DNA from: Selenomonas sp. | Lineage (GTDB): Bacteria; Bacillota_C; Negativicutes; Selenomonadales; Selenomonadaceae | NCBI RefSeq assembly: GCF_024699275.1 | Contig: NZ_JAILPX010000039.1 | Coordinates: forward strand, 1-37,072 | DNA length: 37,072 nt | Direction of reading: 5' to 3' | Part shown: positions 34,976-37,072 of the stretch, piece after piece | Numbering within the stretch: the first letter of the stretch is position 1 | Layout: the number at the start of each line of letters is the position of its first letter | The notes under the pieces: model-generated | What the model saw: the letters and a program-made list of their open reading frames with translations, nothing else | Told to the model about the DNA's origin: nothing | Databases searched by the model: none | Translations under genes and position numbers: made by a program

Positions 34976-35839
34976 TCATTCTCCTTCCGCAAATCCCACA
35001 CTCATATTAATATCACCCAATCGTGTTCTCGCACTTATACGGAAGGTCGTCAATTTGGGACTGGCGATGCGGATTTTACTCCCCACAATGGTTCCGGGAG
35101 GCGTAATACGCATCTCCTTGTCTTTGAACACATCATTGATATTGGACACACCGCGGCCCACAATAATGTTCACCGCTTCCTCTACCGATTCGCTGGCTTC
35201 ATCTTCCGTAATCTCATCACTTTCTTCCGCATCCAGCATAACCGTAGCAAAATCCTTCATGGTCTTATCATCCATATAGACAATAGCCCGGCCATTAGGC
35301 AGTCCTGTCAGCCCGACAATCACGGCAATGCCGCTGATTTCCAGATAGCTGCGTTCCTCTTCCTGCAGGTCAACCTCACTATGCACACCAGTCATGCTGA
35401 AGATTCCCTGTTGCAGAGCCTTCACGAAGGGCTTTGCATAGGACTCACGCAAAACCGCCACCTTGCCCGCCTTGCTCTGACAAAGAATCATCAAGGTATC
35501 AATCAGCTCATTGATTCCCACAGGCTTTTGCAGGAACGCACTGATTCCCACTTCACGCCCCTTAGCCACAAGACTGGCATCCTTCATGGCACTAATCATG
35601 ACAATCTTGGCCTCAGGATCTACCATACGGATCCGACGGCTGCATTCGAGACCATCCGCATCCGGAAGATTCATATCCATGGTTACTACAGCTGGTTTGA
35701 ACTGCTCATAGAGTTCTACTGCTTCAGCAACATTTTTGGCTTGTGCGCATACCTCGAAATTCGTCCTTGCCAAATTCCCTTCCAGCATCGCACGACTGAC
35801 CTTCGAATCATCGACGATCATTACTTTGACTTTCTCCAC
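34976..35839 (-). CDS. Response regulator with receiver (CheY-like) and CheX-like domains
   Basis: The 287-residue protein joins a receiver domain (1-120) to a CheX-like domain (about 125-287). The receiver has the acidic pair Asp10/Asp11, phospho-acceptor Asp55 in VTMDMNLPD, Ser83 and Lys105 in LQKPVG. The second domain carries the E-X2-N motif at Glu221-Asn224 in SVEEAVNIIVGRGVSNIND, the CheX phosphatase pair. A receiver fused to its own possible phosphatase is unusual and could be self-limiting or act on another CheY. The start is GTG at 35839, with GGTGAG five bases upstream. It leads the cheX operon behind a candidate sigma-H-like promoter. Confidence 0.88.
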   Translation of the reverse strand: MEKVKVMIVDDSKVSRAMLEGNLARTNFEVCAQAKNVAEAVELYEQFKPAVVTMDMNLPDADGLECSRRIRMVDPEAKIVMISAMKDASLVAKGREVGISAFLQKPVGINELIDTLMILCQSKAGKVAVLRESYAKPFVKALQQGIFSMTGVHSEVDLQEEERSYLEISGIAVIVGLTGLPNGRAIVYMDDKTMKDFATVMLDAEESDEITEDEASESVEEAVNIIVGRGVSNINDVFKDKEMRITPPGTIVGSKIRIASPKLTTFRISARTRLGDINMSVGFAEGE

Positions 35840-35927
35840 AAATGCTCACCCGCTTCTCTACATTCCTTACATTTGCCAACACTTAAAAATAAGAACTCGT
35901 TACTGTTACAATTTTCATAACTTAACT

Positions 35928-35953
35928 TTTCGCTATAGTGTGAGAAAATCCCT
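35928..35953 (-). promoter_or_regulatory. Candidate sigma-H-type promoter of the chemotaxis unit
   Basis: AGGGATT (35947-35953) and AGCGAAA (35928-35934) are 12 bases apart on the minus strand, the same geometry as at 27954-27979. A housekeeping alternative, TTGGCA with TATAGC at 19-base spacing, overlaps it and is poorer. Confidence 0.35.
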
Positions 35954-35972
35954 GCCTGCCAAAAAAATAATT

Positions 35973-37072
35973 TTAGATTTCGCTTTTGCCTACGGCATCA
36001 AAAGTTTTCACGATGGAAGCTACCGGTTCCTTATCCATTTTGCTGACCACACAAACAGCCAGCAGGGAAAGGAGGAAGCCCGGCACGATTTCGTAAAGGC
36101 CCAGCCAGTCAATCTGCTTCCAGACCAGCACAGTAATGCCGCCTACAATGATGCCGGCCAGCACGCCGTTGCGAGTGGTGCGACGCCAGAAGAGGGCACA
36201 CAGAAGTGCCGGGCCAAAGGCCGCACCAAAGCCTGCCCAGGCATAAGCCACCATGTCCAGAATGAAGCTGGAGGGATTGAGACCGATAAAGATAGCCAGG
36301 GAAGCAATAATCAGCACCGAAGCCCGGCTGATCCAGATGAGCTCCGTGGTCTCCGCTTCCTTACGCAACAGCGTGCGGTAAAAATCCTGAGCAAAGGCCG
36401 AAGCTGCCACCAACAGCTGAGCCGAAGCGGTACTCATGATGGCCGCCAGCACTGCCGAAAGAATCAAACCAGCCACGATGGGCGGGAAAAGTTCATTGGT
36501 CATGACCAGGAACACCGTTTCCGATTCCGTACCTGCCAATTCATGAGACAGAAATACGCGGCCCACCATGCCCACAGCTACAGCCGCAGCCAGGGAAAGC
36601 ACCACCCAGGTCATGGCAATGCGGGTGGCCTGTTTGATTTCCTTGGAACTGGAAATCGCCATGAAACGCACGAGAATATGCGGCTGGCCAAAGTAGCCAA
36701 TGCCCCAGGCCAGCAGGGAAATCAGTTCAATCGTCCCCAACGTGGAACCATCTGGCTTGGTGAAGGGTTCCAGCATGGAATGGCTCACGTTGCTGATGGC
36801 ATCCACCGTTGCCGTATAGCCTCCCATTTCCATAGCCGCCGTAATGGGCACCACCAGAATGGCAAAGAACATCATGACGCCCTGAATAAAGTCCGTGCGG
36901 GATACGGCCAGGAAGCCGCCCACTAAAGTATAGAACACCACTGAGCCGGCGCCGATAAAGATGGCATACTCATAAGGCAAGCCGAACACCGTTTCAAAGA
37001 GACGGCCGGAATACACAAACCCCGAGGATGTATATATAGTAAAGAAAATCAAAATAAACACCGCCGGGATGG
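35973..37072 (-). CDS. putP: Sodium/proline-type symporter (PutP family, C-terminal part)
   Basis: This frame enters from the right edge, so the N-terminus is missing; 366 residues are visible. It is a sodium:solute symporter (SSS family) with multiple membrane helices and family motifs LVGGFLAVSRTDFIQG, GYFGQPHILVRFMAI and LSAVLAAIMSTASAQLLVAASAFAQD, the last being the conserved SSS signature. These match PutP, which imports proline with Na+. The C-terminus is about 60 residues of helix and polar tail, ending VGKSEI. After the TAA there is a run of seven T on the minus strand but no clear hairpin, so termination is uncertain. The substrate is inferred from resemblance and could be another amino acid. 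Confidence 0.9.
   Translation of the reverse strand, partial: IPAVFILIFFTIYTSSGFVYSGRLFETVFGLPYEYAIFIGAGSVVFYTLVGGFLAVSRTDFIQGVMMFFAILVVPITAAMEMGGYTATVDAISNVSHSMLEPFTKPDGSTLGTIELISLLAWGIGYFGQPHILVRFMAISSSKEIKQATRIAMTWVVLSLAAAVAVGMVGRVFLSHELAGTESETVFLVMTNELFPPIVAGLILSAVLAAIMSTASAQLLVAASAFAQDFYRTLLRKEAETTELIWISRASVLIIASLAIFIGLNPSSFILDMVAYAWAGFGAAFGPALLCALFWRRTTRNGVLAGIIVGGITVLVWKQIDWLGLYEIVPGFLLSLLAVCVVSKMDKEPVASIVKTFDAVGKSEI

Noticed and set aside
35736..36926. A long plus-strand frame opposite the symporter and the chemotaxis spacer
   Set aside because: It overlaps two well-supported minus-strand genes, is rich in His/Gln/Gly as in reverse-frame artefacts, and has no domain pattern.

Overview
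The window looks like a chromosomal segment of a Gram-negative Firmicute, most likely a Selenomonas-type member of the Negativicutes. Two gene orders are typical of Firmicutes: mfd – methylase – HU – ... – divIC – S1 protein – tilS – hpt – ftsH, and a DUF1934 gene – argS – rpoE(delta) – pyrG. They sit beside a Wzx/Wzy/Wzz polysaccharide locus that lacks the tyrosine kinase normally seen in Gram-positive capsule loci, which fits an organism that carries LPS with an O-antigen. The genus is an inference from this combination and was not tested. Every gene I accept lies on the minus strand, so transcription runs from high to low coordinates.

Layout in order of transcription. (1) 37072-35973: the 3' part of a sodium/proline-type symporter gene. 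(2) 35953-32312: a chemotaxis module with a receiver-CheX fusion, a separate CheX and a methyl-accepting chemotaxis protein. (3) 32283-28058: the DUF1934-argS-rpoE-pyrG operon. (4) 27979-27170: a multi-zinc-ribbon protein. (5) 27138-23041: mfd and a tetrapyrrole-methylase-fold gene. (6) 22945-15047: hup, a short-chain dehydrogenase, a GT28 lipid glycosyltransferase, a duplicated zinc-ribbon protein, divIC, an S1 protein, tilS, hpt and ftsH, with several internal promoters and terminators. (7) 15023-1: a 14-gene surface polysaccharide locus that runs off the left edge. No gap between genes exceeds 300 bases; the longest are 27873-28131, 11868-12062, 14922-15111 and 32224-32401, and their contents are described in the features.

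The polysaccharide locus can be read as a pathway. A WbaP-type transferase loads the first sugar phosphate on undecaprenyl phosphate, four glycosyltransferases and an acyltransferase build the repeat unit, Wzx flips it, Wzy polymerises it and Wzz sets chain length. RfbF, RfbG and RfbH make CDP-4-keto-3,6-dideoxyglucose. Directly after rfbH come an acylating acetaldehyde dehydrogenase and a DmpG-like 4-hydroxy-2-oxoacid aldolase, a pair normally known from aromatic catabolism. Their place at the end of a CDP-dideoxysugar operon suggests an unusual carbon-branching or carbon-extension step on that sugar. This is the most interesting lead in the window.

Other points worth attention are an RNA polymerase delta subunit whose acidic tail is replaced by a short basic one, a YabN-like methylase with no MazG domain, the receiver-CheX fusion, two candidate sigma-H-type promoters with the same geometry, a zinc-ribbon protein built from two equal modules, and an AT-rich block (about 4.6-12.0 kb) inside the polysaccharide locus that looks horizontally exchanged. 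All assignments come from reading motifs and gene order; no database search was run.
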